The position numbers and the translations under genes were made by a program. Positions 7,393 through 18,871 of a stretch of DNA of 64,000 nt are shown here, piece after piece. Location of the stretch: the NCBI GenBank assembly GCA_024233085.1, contig JACKQC010000009.1, forward strand, positions 138,289 to 202,288, in the 5' to 3' direction. This DNA is from Akkermansiaceae bacterium (GTDB taxonomy: Bacteria > Verrucomicrobiota > Verrucomicrobiia > Verrucomicrobiales > DEV007). The notes under the pieces were generated by a model. That model had not been told where the DNA came from and searched no databases. It worked only from the letters and a program-made list of their open reading frames with translations. Every line of letters starts with the position of its first letter. Within the stretch, counting starts at the first letter, position 1.

Positions 7393-9624
7393 ATGAAAAC
7401 AATGCACAACCGACTTGCTCTCCTTCTCTCCGCCCTCGCCTTTCTCGCGGCGCTCGATATGAAAGCCGGCGACGCGCCGGGAATCCTGAGCCACCAAGGC
7501 CGCATCGCGGTGAACGGGGCCAACTTCGACGGGGCGGGCCAATTCAAGTTCGCGCTCGTCAACGCCGCCGGCGACGCTGCCTACTGGTCCAACGACGACA
7601 CCAGCACGACGGGCGACGAACCGGTCGCGGCGGTTTCCATTCCCGTGAGCAAGGGGCATTACGCCGCGCTGCTGGGAGACGCGCCGATGGTGGCGATCCC
7701 GGGTTCGGTCTTTAGCGACAATGCCGACGTCCGGCTGCGGATCTGGTTCAGCGCGGACGGGGGAACGACCTTCGAGCAGCTCGCGCCCGACCGGCGGATT
7801 GCGTCGGTCGGCTACGCGCTCAACGCCACGGCCGGTCCGAAAGGCGACACGGGCGACACGGGAGCGCAGGGCCCGATCGGAATGACGGGAGCGCAGGGCC
7901 CGATCGGAATGACGGGAGCCACCGGTCCGAAAGGGGATACGGGCGACACGGGACCGCAAGGTGTCGCAGGTCCCGCTGGTCCGAAAGGGGACACCGGTGA
8001 TACGGGACCGCAAGGTGTGGCTGGTCCTGCCGGTCCGAAGGGCGACACCGGTGACACGGGACCGCAGGGTGTCGCTGGCCCCGCCGGTCCGAAAGGGGAT
8101 ACCGGTGATACGGGACCGCAAGGTGTCGCTGGTCCCGCTGGACCGAAGGGGGACACCGGTGACACGGGTGCGCAAGGCGCGGTCGGCCCGGCTGGCCCTG
8201 CGGGGCCGCAGGGAGTAGCCGGTCCCACCGGCCCCGCCGGCGCGAAGGGCGATACCGGGAATACCGGTCCGGCGGGTCCTCAGGGCAACGTCGGCCCGAC
8301 CGGTCCCGCCGGGCCGAAGGGAGATACGGGAAATACAGGGCCGACCGGTCCGCAAGGCCCTGCCGGAGTTGCCGGGCCAAGTGTCGTCGACACCAACACG
8401 TTCTTCATCGGCTCCGACCAGGATGCCAACGAAGCCGGTTCCTCGCTCCAACTCGGGACCGACTCCAGCGCGATCATGACGATTCTCGAAAGCGGTGATG
8501 TCGGCATCGGAACGATTCCGGATACTCCTTTGTCCATCCTTGGAAACGGTGCAACCAAGCAGGTAGGAATTACCCAGAATCAAGTCGGCGGGGGATCCAC
8601 GATGGAGTTCACTACCGAGGATTTGGACGGCGACCAGGCGACGCGGTTGTTGTTCACGGGAGGTGTCGACTCTCAGAATACGCAATTCTTCCGCGGAGCC
8701 CGCGGAAGCGAAGTCGAGACGATGAGAATCGACACCGCCGGCGATGTCGGCATAGGAACGACCAGTCCGACCGGAAAACTCTCCGTGAAAGCGCCTCCCA
8801 GTAGCGGGGTGACAGATCCGAACGGCGGACTGCGTCTCGAGGAAGACGACAACACGACGGCTTGGAACCTCTTCTACGATACCCAGAACGACAATCTGGT
8901 TTTCCGCCACTCGGCTGAGTCTACCGACGCGATGGTGATAAAACAATCCAATGGACTAGTTGGAATCGGAACTTCCATTCCGAATACGCGACTCGACCTC
9001 AACGGCGCCGCCCGCCTCCGCGATACCGACCTTTATTTTCGCGGTCCGAACGGCGGATCCAATGTCGATGTCGGACACGGAATCGGGTATTACGGGATCG
9101 TGACCGGGCTAAGCAAACCGTTCGCAGGTGTCGACGTGGACGGGCCGGTCGTCTACGGCTATTCCGGCGGTGCCTTGGGAACCCGTTTCAACGGTAGCGA
9201 AAACATCGCCCTCCGGTGGACGGGAGGCGGGGTAACGGTATACGGTTCTTTCGTCAACAACAGCGATCGCAACGCCAAGGAAGACGTGCGCGATGTCGAA
9301 AATTCCGAGATTCTCGACCGGTTGCTGACCCTTCCCGTGTCCAGTTGGAAATACAAGGACAGCGTGGGTCGTCGGCACGTCGGCCCGATGGCGCAGGATT
9401 TCCACGCGGCCTTCGACGCCTTGCTCGATTTGAAGTCCGACGACAAGACCATCGCACCCCTCGACGAGGCGGGCGTCGCCTTCGCCTCCATCCAGGCTTT
9501 GAACGACAAGCTCACCAACGAGATCGAAGCGAAAAACCGGAAGATCGAGTCATTGAAAGAGGCCAACGAGTCTCTCTCGGAGCGCCTCGAACGCCTCGAG
9601 AAACTAGTCCTCGGCAACCAATGA
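7393..9624 (+). CDS. Secreted collagen-like fibre protein with S74 chaperone (paralogue)
   Basis: A 743-residue paralogue of the preceding fibre gene without the beta-propeller insert. It has a signal peptide (MKTMHNRLALLLSALAF onward), the same head region, a collagen tract at about 147-327 (some 60 triplets, several near-identical GPKGDTGDTGPQGVA blocks), short tail-fibre modules, an S74 chaperone with SDRNAK at 624-629 and MAQDF downstream, and a C-terminal coiled coil (SERLERLEKLVLG). I chose ATG 7393 over upstream starts because it opens the signal peptide. The first 370 bp are strikingly similar to gene 1, more than the later parts, which suggests recent duplication or gene conversion. 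It is presumably a trimeric surface fibre; the partner is unknown. Confidence 0.86.
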   Translation: MKTMHNRLALLLSALAFLAALDMKAGDAPGILSHQGRIAVNGANFDGAGQFKFALVNAAGDAAYWSNDDTSTTGDEPVAAVSIPVSKGHYAALLGDAPMVAIPGSVFSDNADVRLRIWFSADGGTTFEQLAPDRRIASVGYALNATAGPKGDTGDTGAQGPIGMTGAQGPIGMTGATGPKGDTGDTGPQGVAGPAGPKGDTGDTGPQGVAGPAGPKGDTGDTGPQGVAGPAGPKGDTGDTGPQGVAGPAGPKGDTGDTGAQGAVGPAGPAGPQGVAGPTGPAGAKGDTGNTGPAGPQGNVGPTGPAGPKGDTGNTGPTGPQGPAGVAGPSVVDTNTFFIGSDQDANEAGSSLQLGTDSSAIMTILESGDVGIGTIPDTPLSILGNGATKQVGITQNQVGGGSTMEFTTEDLDGDQATRLLFTGGVDSQNTQFFRGARGSEVETMRIDTAGDVGIGTTSPTGKLSVKAPPSSGVTDPNGGLRLEEDDNTTAWNLFYDTQNDNLVFRHSAESTDAMVIKQSNGLVGIGTSIPNTRLDLNGAARLRDTDLYFRGPNGGSNVDVGHGIGYYGIVTGLSKPFAGVDVDGPVVYGYSGGALGTRFNGSENIALRWTGGGVTVYGSFVNNSDRNAKEDVRDVENSEILDRLLTLPVSSWKYKDSVGRRHVGPMAQDFHAAFDALLDLKSDDKTIAPLDEAGVAFASIQALNDKLTNEIEAKNRKIESLKEANESLSERLERLEKLVLGNQ
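7832..8373 (+). repeat. Collagen-type DNA repeat tract, fibre gene 2
   Basis: About five consecutive blocks of roughly 48 bp encode GPKGDTGDTGPQGVAGPA with mostly silent changes between copies. They are followed by less regular triplets. The near-identity of adjacent blocks makes this a good substrate for length variation. Confidence 0.8.
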
Positions 9625-9806
9625 TTTCGACCCGAATCCTTCAAGTCGACACCTGGCCCCTCACGATCTTCGGCACCGCCGCGATCAAGGAACTCGATGC
9701 CGAACTCCGGGAGAAGTCCGGAGTCATCGAGTCTCTCCAGAAAGAGAACTCCGAGTTGAAACGACGTCTCGAGCGTCTCGAGAAGCTGGTTCTCGGAAAC
9801 CGGTGA
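9621..9806 (+). CDS. Orphan 61-residue coiled-coil end of a fibre gene
   Basis: The ATG overlaps the stop of the previous gene (ATGA at 9621-9624). The product is 61 residues: a short lead (MISTRILQVDTW), then a heptad-rich helix ending ERLEKLVLGNR, which mirrors the ERLEKLVLGNQ ending of the second fibre protein. The DNA of the two ends is also closely similar. It is most likely the leftover 3' end of a third fibre gene or a partial tandem duplication. The overlap would allow translational coupling, so a small coiled-coil protein that pairs with the fibre stalk is possible but unproven. It has no S74 domain and no signal peptide. Confidence 0.55.
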   Translation: MISTRILQVDTWPLTIFGTAAIKELDAELREKSGVIESLQKENSELKRRLERLEKLVLGNR

Positions 9807-10057
9807 ACCGAGTTTCCAAGAGAACGACGCCCCTCGATCCGCCACTCATGAACCCTGAAATTCCATCCGCACCGGACTTGCCGCGCGCCCGCTTCGATCC
9901 GGGCCGAACGGGCGATGACATTGCGTCGCGGTTGGGAGAGCGATTCGATCGCAGGATGTCTTTCTTGTTGTCATCTCGAAACGAACCGGCTTGATTCATT
10001 TCCATCGATTCTTCCTCTTCAACGTCGCGGGATTCCCCCGGGTTCGATTCGGACGAG

Positions 10058-10561
10058 ATGATTCTCCGGGTCTACGGGGAGCTTCGCCGACTGGCCCGGG
10101 CCAAAATGGCGGGCGAAAAGCCGCAGACGCTGCGGGCGACGGCGCTGGTTCACGAGGCCTACCTGCGGCTCAAATCCGAAGGGGGCGGCGAGGAGAGGCC
10201 CTGGGAAAACGAGCGCCATTTCTTCCACGCCGCCGCCGAGGCCATGCGCCGGGTCCTGATCGATCGCGCCCGCGCCCGGCAGGCGCTCAAGCGCGGTGGC
10301 CATCTCGACCGGGAAGACCTCTCCATCACTCGCATCGCCGATCCTAATGAGGCGAGCGGGGATGATGAGATCGTCGCCGTCAGCGAAGCTCTGGATGCTT
10401 TCACCAAGGCCGACCCCGAAACCGCCGAACTCGTCCGCCTGAAGTACTTTATCGGACTCTCCTGGGAGGAAATCGCGGAGCTGACCGGCCAATCCACCCG
10501 GACGCTCCGGCGGCGGTGGAACTACGCCAAGGCCTGGCTCCGGGCCGCCATCAACAAATAG
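10058..10561 (+). CDS. ECF-type RNA polymerase sigma factor
   Basis: A 167-residue sigma-70 family factor of the ECF group common in Planctomycetes and Verrucomicrobia. Region 2 is represented by VYGELRRLARAKM and ALVHEAYLRL, and region 4 by the helix-turn-helix SWEEIAELTGQSTRTLRRR near the C-terminus. The reading frame stays open upstream to 9995 and reads sensibly, so the true start may lie earlier at a rare codon (ATT 9998). ATG 10058 trims the N-terminus slightly compared with the family. The kinase gene follows 21 bp later, and in this family the kinase commonly controls the sigma factor. The 250 bp before it hold only a short unrecognised frame. Confidence 0.85.
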   Translation: MILRVYGELRRLARAKMAGEKPQTLRATALVHEAYLRLKSEGGGEERPWENERHFFHAAAEAMRRVLIDRARARQALKRGGHLDREDLSITRIADPNEASGDDEIVAVSEALDAFTKADPETAELVRLKYFIGLSWEEIAELTGQSTRTLRRRWNYAKAWLRAAINK

Positions 10562-10582
10562 TAAGTCACCGCCCGCGATTCC

Positions 10583-14035
<3,453 letters not shown>

Positions 14036-14051
14036 AGAGTCCTTGGAATCT

Positions 14052-14270
14052 TCAATCCGGATCCATCCAGGTGCCCTCCGCCTTGCCGGCACCGAGGAGT
14101 GGAGAGTCGTTCGCATGATGGCGGAGCAGGCTCTCGATCCGGGCGCGGACTTTGGCATTGCCACCACAACATTCTTCGATGACGGCCTCGCGCCGCAACG
14201 GGTCCGCTTCGTCGAGAGCGGCCAAAAAGATATCCCGCTCCACCATTTCATGATTGGGTTCTTCGGCCAT
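14052..14270 (-). pseudogene. Antisense fragment: N-terminal leader domain of a Ser/Thr kinase
   Basis: The 72-residue frame (MAEEPNHEMVERDIFLAAL at its start) matches the helical leader that precedes the kinase domains of both neighbouring kinases: xRxIFLAALDxAD, then CxGNxxxRxRIExLL. It stops at Asp-Pro-Asp before any kinase domain. It faces opposite to both flanking kinase genes, which suggests an inverted and truncated kinase copy. A functional small protein cannot be excluded, since the frame is intact and has an ATG. The remaining gap (14271-14474) contains repeat locus B and no other feature. Confidence 0.6.
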
Positions 14271-14387
14271 CGCTTCCTATGAAGAGATGCGGAAACGGAG
14301 GGAGAAACCAGACAAGAATCTTTCACGAATCCCGAGATCGTGCGTCGCGGGCGATGGCGAGCCGATCTCCCGGAGCATTGATTCGAC

Positions 14388-14428
14388 GACCCAACAGGGT
14401 ATGATGGCTGACTCGACCCTCTTGAATC
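14388..14428. repeat. Palindromic 22-bp-pitch repeat, locus B (two degenerate units)
   Basis: Unit 1 is 14388-14406 (GACCCAACAGGGTATGATG) and unit 2 is 14410-14428 (GACTCGACCCTCTTGAATC). They face in opposite directions with 3 bp between them. This is the most decayed locus, yet it keeps the exact 22-bp pitch. It ends 46 bp before the start of the TPR kinase. Confidence 0.65.
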
Positions 14429-14474
14429 GGCGGGTGCCGATCGATTCCGGAGCGCGACCCTTTCAATCTCCGGA

Positions 14475-16901
14475 ATGCAGGACTCCCCACCGAACGACGT
14501 GACCGAGAGGAGGCTTTTCCTGAGGGCCCTGGATGTTGCCGATGCTCGGGAACGCTTGCGCTTTGTCGAGTCGGAGTGCGCGGGGAATACCGTGCTTTAC
14601 CACCGCATCGTCCAACTGCTCGATCACGCGGGCAGCGAGGATTCCGCGCTGATCGTCCCGGGCGAAGTCGCCGCCTTGCGATCCGAATTTGGTTTTGGAG
14701 AACAGGCTGGGGATCCCATCGGCAACTATGTGCTGATCGAAAAACTCGGCGAAGGCAGCTTCGGCGATGTCTGGCGGGCCGCCCAGGATCGACCGGTGAA
14801 ACGCGAGGTCGCCCTGAAGATCCTGAAGCTCGGCATGGACACCCGCGAAGTGCTGGCCCGCTTCGAGCAGGAGCGGCAGGCCCTCGCGCTGATGGATCAC
14901 CCGAACATCGCGAAAGTCCACGACGCGGGAACCACGCCCTCCGGCAGGCCCTTCTTCGCGATGGAACTGATCAAGGATGGACGCACCATCCGGGAGTTCT
15001 GCGATGAGAACGATTCGAGCATCGAGGAGCGGATCTCCCTGATTCAAACCGTTTGCCGCACCGTGCAGCACGCTCATCGCCAAGGCGTGATCCATCGCGA
15101 CCTGAAGCCGTCGAACATCCTCGTTTCGGGGAAGGGTGATGGCGGAATCAAGGTCATCGACTTCGGCATCGCCAAAGCCAGCGCCGGGACGGTGCTCACC
15201 GACCTGACCATTCAGACGATCGCGGACCGCCCGATGGGCACACCTGCCTACATGAGTCCCGAGCAGTTTGCCGGTGGCGGCGAGGTCGACACGAGGAGCG
15301 ATGTCTTCAGCCTCGGGGTGGTGCTCTACGAACTGCTCACCGGCGCGAACCCTTTTCTGGATGATTCCTCGAAGAGCGCTACTTCCGATTTTCAGAGAAG
15401 AGGCTCCTCCCATCGACTCGCGAAGAAGCCATCGTCGAAGGCGAAGACCTCGGGTGGGATCCGGGACGACCAGATCGCGTCGCGACTGAAGGGCGACCTC
15501 GACAGCATCACCCTGAAGGCGCTCGAACCCGAGCCCGATCGCCGCTACGAGTCGCCCGGTGCCTTGGCTGACGACCTCGATCGGTTTCTCAAGGGCGAGC
15601 CCGTCCTGGCCCGTCCGCACAGCGCCTGGTATGTCGCGCGGCTCTTCGCGCGGAGGCATCGCGGGTCCGTGGCGGCCGCGGCGGCGGTCTTTCTCGCGCT
15701 GACCATCGGGCTAACCGTCGCCTCGGTGTCTCTCGTCGGGGAAAAAGCCGCCCGCGAAACCGCGGACCGCGAACTGGCCCGCAGCCGGAAGGTTTCCGAA
15801 ATCCTGAACAACACGCTCCGATCCGCCGGCGTGTCTTTTTCCCTGGGCCGGGACGCGACCATGATGCGGGAGATCCTCGGCAAGACCGGCGAAGGTCTCG
15901 AAGCCGAACTCGCCTCGCAGCCGGAAATCGAGGCGGAGATCCGGATGATTCTCGGCGAGACCTACCAAGACCTGACCGACTACGAGAACGCCACGATTCA
16001 CTTTTCCCGCGCGGTCGATCTGCGTCGCGAACTGTTCAAGACTGACCAGGACCGGATGTTGCTGGGCGAAGCGATCTATCAGCTCGCCGAGAATCGTCTC
16101 AGTCTGGGAGACCCGAAGCAGGCGGAATCCCTCGCGCGCGAGGCGATCGTGATCTTCGATGAGCACGATTGGGAAGACCCCGTGGAAAAACGCATCAAGA
16201 TCGCCCAGGTCGAGAGTCTCGTGGGATGGATCATGTTCCAATCGGGGCGCGGAAAGGACGCCGAGGAGATGATGCGCCGGGGATACGAACTCTGGTTGGA
16301 ACATCCCACCAACAACCTCCTCCACCACGTCACCAAGACCTACGGCACGCTTCTGTGGAGGATCGGCAAGTCACCCGAGGCGGAGGTCGTCTTCCGCACC
16401 GAGCTGGAGCAGTTCCGCAAAAACTACGGCCACGACCATCCCGACGTCTGCGAGAGCCTCGTCAATTTCGCGACCATTCTGATCACCAACGGCAAACTCG
16501 ACGAGGCGGAACAGCTCTGCGAGGAATCGCTGAGCCAGGGCCGGAAATTCTTCAACGATCGCAATCCTCACGGAGACCACGCGCTCGGTCACCTCGCCAC
16601 GATTGCCGCCAAGCGCGGTGATTTTCAGAAGGAGCTGGAACTGCGCCGGGAAGCGGTGGCGTCATGCAAGCGGACCTATCCCCAGAACAGCGTGCATCGC
16701 CGGGGACCGATCAATTCCATGGTGCAGGTGCTTTTCCGACAGGCCGAAAAGGCCGCGACTGAGGGCGATTCTTCGACCGCGAAAAGTCTCCTGCTCGAAA
16801 TGCGAACTTTGGGGGAAGAGAACCCGGAGGCGAAGATCGATCCTGAGCGGCTGCGGGTTTTGAACGAACAGCTTGGCCAATCCGGACGGAAAACCCCCTG
16901 A
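14475..16901 (+). CDS. Transmembrane Ser/Thr protein kinase with TPR-like domain
   Basis: An 808-residue receptor kinase. It has the leader helices (about 10-55), then a kinase domain with GEGSFG (92-97), Lys115, HRDLKPSN (207-214), DFG (229-231) and SPE (261-263). A low-complexity Ser/Lys-rich insert (300-328) sits before the last kinase helices. A transmembrane helix is at about 398-420. The C-terminal half is helical and TPR-like, with motifs such as LGETYQDLTDYENATIHF and EAEVVFRTELEQFRKNYG. All catalytic residues are present. A partial duplicate of this gene, with its downstream repeat, lies at 23490-24128. The start is ATG 14475; no strong Shine-Dalgarno. Confidence 0.88.
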   Translation: MQDSPPNDVTERRLFLRALDVADARERLRFVESECAGNTVLYHRIVQLLDHAGSEDSALIVPGEVAALRSEFGFGEQAGDPIGNYVLIEKLGEGSFGDVWRAAQDRPVKREVALKILKLGMDTREVLARFEQERQALALMDHPNIAKVHDAGTTPSGRPFFAMELIKDGRTIREFCDENDSSIEERISLIQTVCRTVQHAHRQGVIHRDLKPSNILVSGKGDGGIKVIDFGIAKASAGTVLTDLTIQTIADRPMGTPAYMSPEQFAGGGEVDTRSDVFSLGVVLYELLTGANPFLDDSSKSATSDFQRRGSSHRLAKKPSSKAKTSGGIRDDQIASRLKGDLDSITLKALEPEPDRRYESPGALADDLDRFLKGEPVLARPHSAWYVARLFARRHRGSVAAAAAVFLALTIGLTVASVSLVGEKAARETADRELARSRKVSEILNNTLRSAGVSFSLGRDATMMREILGKTGEGLEAELASQPEIEAEIRMILGETYQDLTDYENATIHFSRAVDLRRELFKTDQDRMLLGEAIYQLAENRLSLGDPKQAESLAREAIVIFDEHDWEDPVEKRIKIAQVESLVGWIMFQSGRGKDAEEMMRRGYELWLEHPTNNLLHHVTKTYGTLLWRIGKSPEAEVVFRTELEQFRKNYGHDHPDVCESLVNFATILITNGKLDEAEQLCEESLSQGRKFFNDRNPHGDHALGHLATIAAKRGDFQKELELRREAVASCKRTYPQNSVHRRGPINSMVQVLFRQAEKAATEGDSSTAKSLLLEMRTLGEENPEAKIDPERLRVLNEQLGQSGRKTP

Positions 16902-16925
16902 GGAGCCCCGAGATGTCCCCTCGGC

Positions 16926-16966
16926 GACCGAACAGGGTTAGGTCAGTGAGTCAACCCTGTCGGGTC
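16926..16966. repeat. Palindromic 22-bp-pitch repeat, locus C (two units)
   Basis: Unit 1 is 16926-16944 (GACCGAACAGGGTTAGGTC) and unit 2 is 16948-16966 (GAGTCAACCCTGTCGGGTC), facing each other. It lies between the convergent ends of the TPR kinase and the DJ-1-like gene. The downstream GGCGTTTTTGGGCGCC is shared with locus A. The kinase end plus this locus was duplicated to 24088-24128. Confidence 0.8.
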
Positions 16967-17040
16967 GGGGGCGTTTTTGGGCGCCAGTCTTCCCCGGTCG
17001 ACGCGGCGGCGCCAACGAACAAATCTCCGGGCACCTCGTG

Positions 17041-17625
17041 TCAGTCGGGATTCCAACAGTATTCCATTCGCGCCGCCACCTCATCGGCGACAGCCGCGCC
17101 GAGAAGCCTGCCGACGAGGTGTAAGCTCATTTCGATTCCCGCGGAGATTCCGGCGGAGGTAATCACCTTGCCGGTATCGATGTACCGGCGGCCCTGAGAT
17201 ACTTTGGCGCGGGGGGCGATCTCCTCGAGTTCGTGAATGCAGCGATGATGGGTGGTCGCCTCCAGACCATCGAGCAAGCCCAATTTCCCCAGGAGAAGCG
17301 CTCCGGTGCAGACGGAGGTCGTGATTTGCGCCACTGTGGCCTGTCTGGCGATCCATGCGGTTACGACCGGATCATGGAGCAGCGGGCGAACTCCGGCGCC
17401 TCCCGGGATGAGGAGCACGTCCGGAGCCGGACAATGCTCGAGCGAATGATGTCTCCGCACGACGAGGCCGCCGCGCGCGACGACGGTTTCCGCGTTGGCG
17501 ACGGTGTAGATCCTAAATTCCGCCGGTTCCGTGTCCCGATTGGCGACGGAAAAGACTTCGAAGGGGCCGCAGAAGTCGAGGACTTCCACGTCGTCGAAGA
17601 TCAGAATGGCGAGATTGAGGGGCAT
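17041..17625 (-). CDS. DJ-1/PfpI family protein (GATase1-like)
   Basis: A 194-residue class I glutamine amidotransferase-like protein. It opens with MPLNLAILIFDDVEVLDF and has the nucleophile elbow SVCTGALLL with Cys106. A conserved Glu (EVLDF) lies near the N-terminus. Members include isonitrile hydratase-like and stress-response proteins, and the N-terminal half of GlxA-type regulators; no AraC domain follows here. ATG 17625 has a good GAAAGG Shine-Dalgarno, and the NIPSNAP gene ends 8 bp upstream, so the two form an operon. Substrate unknown. Confidence 0.82.
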   Translation of the reverse strand: MPLNLAILIFDDVEVLDFCGPFEVFSVANRDTEPAEFRIYTVANAETVVARGGLVVRRHHSLEHCPAPDVLLIPGGAGVRPLLHDPVVTAWIARQATVAQITTSVCTGALLLGKLGLLDGLEATTHHRCIHELEEIAPRAKVSQGRRYIDTGKVITSAGISAGIEMSLHLVGRLLGAAVADEVAARMEYCWNPD

Positions 17626-17633
17626 GACCTTTC

Positions 17634-17945
17634 TCAGGTTTTGCGAGCCACGGGACGCAAAAAATGGCGCTCGTAACTGAGGATGCATCGCGTTTTCTCC
17701 GCGAAGGCGTAGGCCTCGAGACAATCGGGGTCGGACATCGAGCGGGTGCGATAGTCCTCGTACGCGGCGAGGGAGGAAAAGCTGAAGATTGCGATCGCAA
17801 GGTCGCTGTCGCTCTCGTGGGGGAGATAGTATCCGTGATGAACGCCGCCGAACCGTTCGACGAGCGGCATCCACAGTCGGGCGTAGTGTTCGAAATTGGC
17901 GACTTGATACATGTCGATCCGGTAGCGGAGGTGGCAGGTGACCAT
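17634..17945 (-). CDS. NIPSNAP family protein
   Basis: A 103-residue small alpha-beta protein of the NIPSNAP (dimeric ferredoxin-like barrel) family. Typical features are the opening CHLRYRIDMYQVANFEHYA, WMPLVERFGG, and the C-terminal ERHFLRPV. The molecular function of bacterial NIPSNAP proteins is not well defined. It is the first gene of a two-gene operon with the DJ-1-like gene, 8 bp apart. Confidence 0.8.
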   Translation of the reverse strand: MVTCHLRYRIDMYQVANFEHYARLWMPLVERFGGVHHGYYLPHESDSDLAIAIFSFSSLAAYEDYRTRSMSDPDCLEAYAFAEKTRCILSYERHFLRPVARKT

Positions 17946-18008
17946 GAGGAAATGAAGCAGGTTAGGAAGGGATCCCGTCGCGGGAGGCGGGGGCTCGGTC
18001 GGGGTGAA

Positions 18009-18734
18009 TCAACCGATTTGCTTGAGAAGTGGAAGGGTCAATTGCGAGAGTCGCCGGCTCTGCCGGCCCGAGGCGTCGAAGTTCTCCGGAGCGAGCCATG
18101 TTTCGAATGCCTGGCGCAGTTCGGGCCACTCCGCGTCGATGGCGGCGTACCAGGCGGTGTCGCGGTTGCGGCCCTTCACCACGGTGTGTTGGCGGAAGAC
18201 GCCCTCGTAGGACAGGCCGAGCCGCTGGGCGGCGCGTCGCGACGGCGCGTTCAGCGCGTGGCACTTCCACTCGTAGCGACGGTAGCCGAGATCGAAAGCG
18301 TGCCGCATCATCAGATACATGGCTTCGGTGGCCGCCGGGGTGCGGCGCAGGCGGGGGGAGAAATTCAGGTGCCCGACCTCGATGGAGCCGCTCTCGGGTT
18401 TGATTCGCAGGTAGCTGGCGACTCCGACGGCGGTGTCGCCGGCGAGATCGCGAATGGCGAAAAAGAGGGGATCGTCACCGGGAGCCGCCGTTTCCAACCA
18501 TCGAAGGTAGGCGTCGAAATCCTCGAACGGTCCGTAGGGCAGGTAGGTCCAAAGGCGTCCCTCGGCATCGAGCTGATTCGCGGCGTGCAGCTCCTCGGCA
18601 TGGGCGGCGGCGTCCAGCGGCTCGAGCCGGCAGTGGCGGCCCTCCAGCGCGGCCCGAGGCGGGCGGGGGGGCGGCGTCCACCGCGGCACGATGTCTCCCA
18701 GGGGAGGGTTGTCCGCGTTCGGCCCGGTATTCAT
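18009..18734 (-). CDS. GNAT family N-acetyltransferase (RimJ/RimL type)
   Basis: A 241-residue acetyltransferase of the Acetyltransf_3 group, which modifies ribosomal protein N-termini or small amines using acetyl-CoA. It shows the family pattern: CRLEPLDAAAHAEEL near the N-terminus, VGVASYLRI, a beta strand SIEVGHLNFSP, and NAPSRRAAQRLGLSYEGVFR at the C-terminal side. ATG 18734 begins MNTGPNADNPPLGD, matching the family length; the frame extends further upstream without similarity. It is divergent from the esterase gene. Confidence 0.82.
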   Translation of the reverse strand: MNTGPNADNPPLGDIVPRWTPPPRPPRAALEGRHCRLEPLDAAAHAEELHAANQLDAEGRLWTYLPYGPFEDFDAYLRWLETAAPGDDPLFFAIRDLAGDTAVGVASYLRIKPESGSIEVGHLNFSPRLRRTPAATEAMYLMMRHAFDLGYRRYEWKCHALNAPSRRAAQRLGLSYEGVFRQHTVVKGRNRDTAWYAAIDAEWPELRQAFETWLAPENFDASGRQSRRLSQLTLPLLKQIG

Positions 18735-18871
18735 CCTCAACGGAATCCATGGTGGCGAAGGGATTGTCAACGCGGAAAAATCGGCGCGGGAACTGCGGAA
18801 AAAAGGGCCAAAAAAGTGCGTGGGTTTTGCGTCCGGCTGTCGTGTCTTCCTGGAACGAACCCACACTACCC

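Noticed and set aside
9803..9994. Short frame of 63 codons with a GTG start after the orphan coiled-coil ORF
   Set aside because: No recognisable motif and no Shine-Dalgarno; it overlaps the preceding stop by chance. Left out of the annotation.
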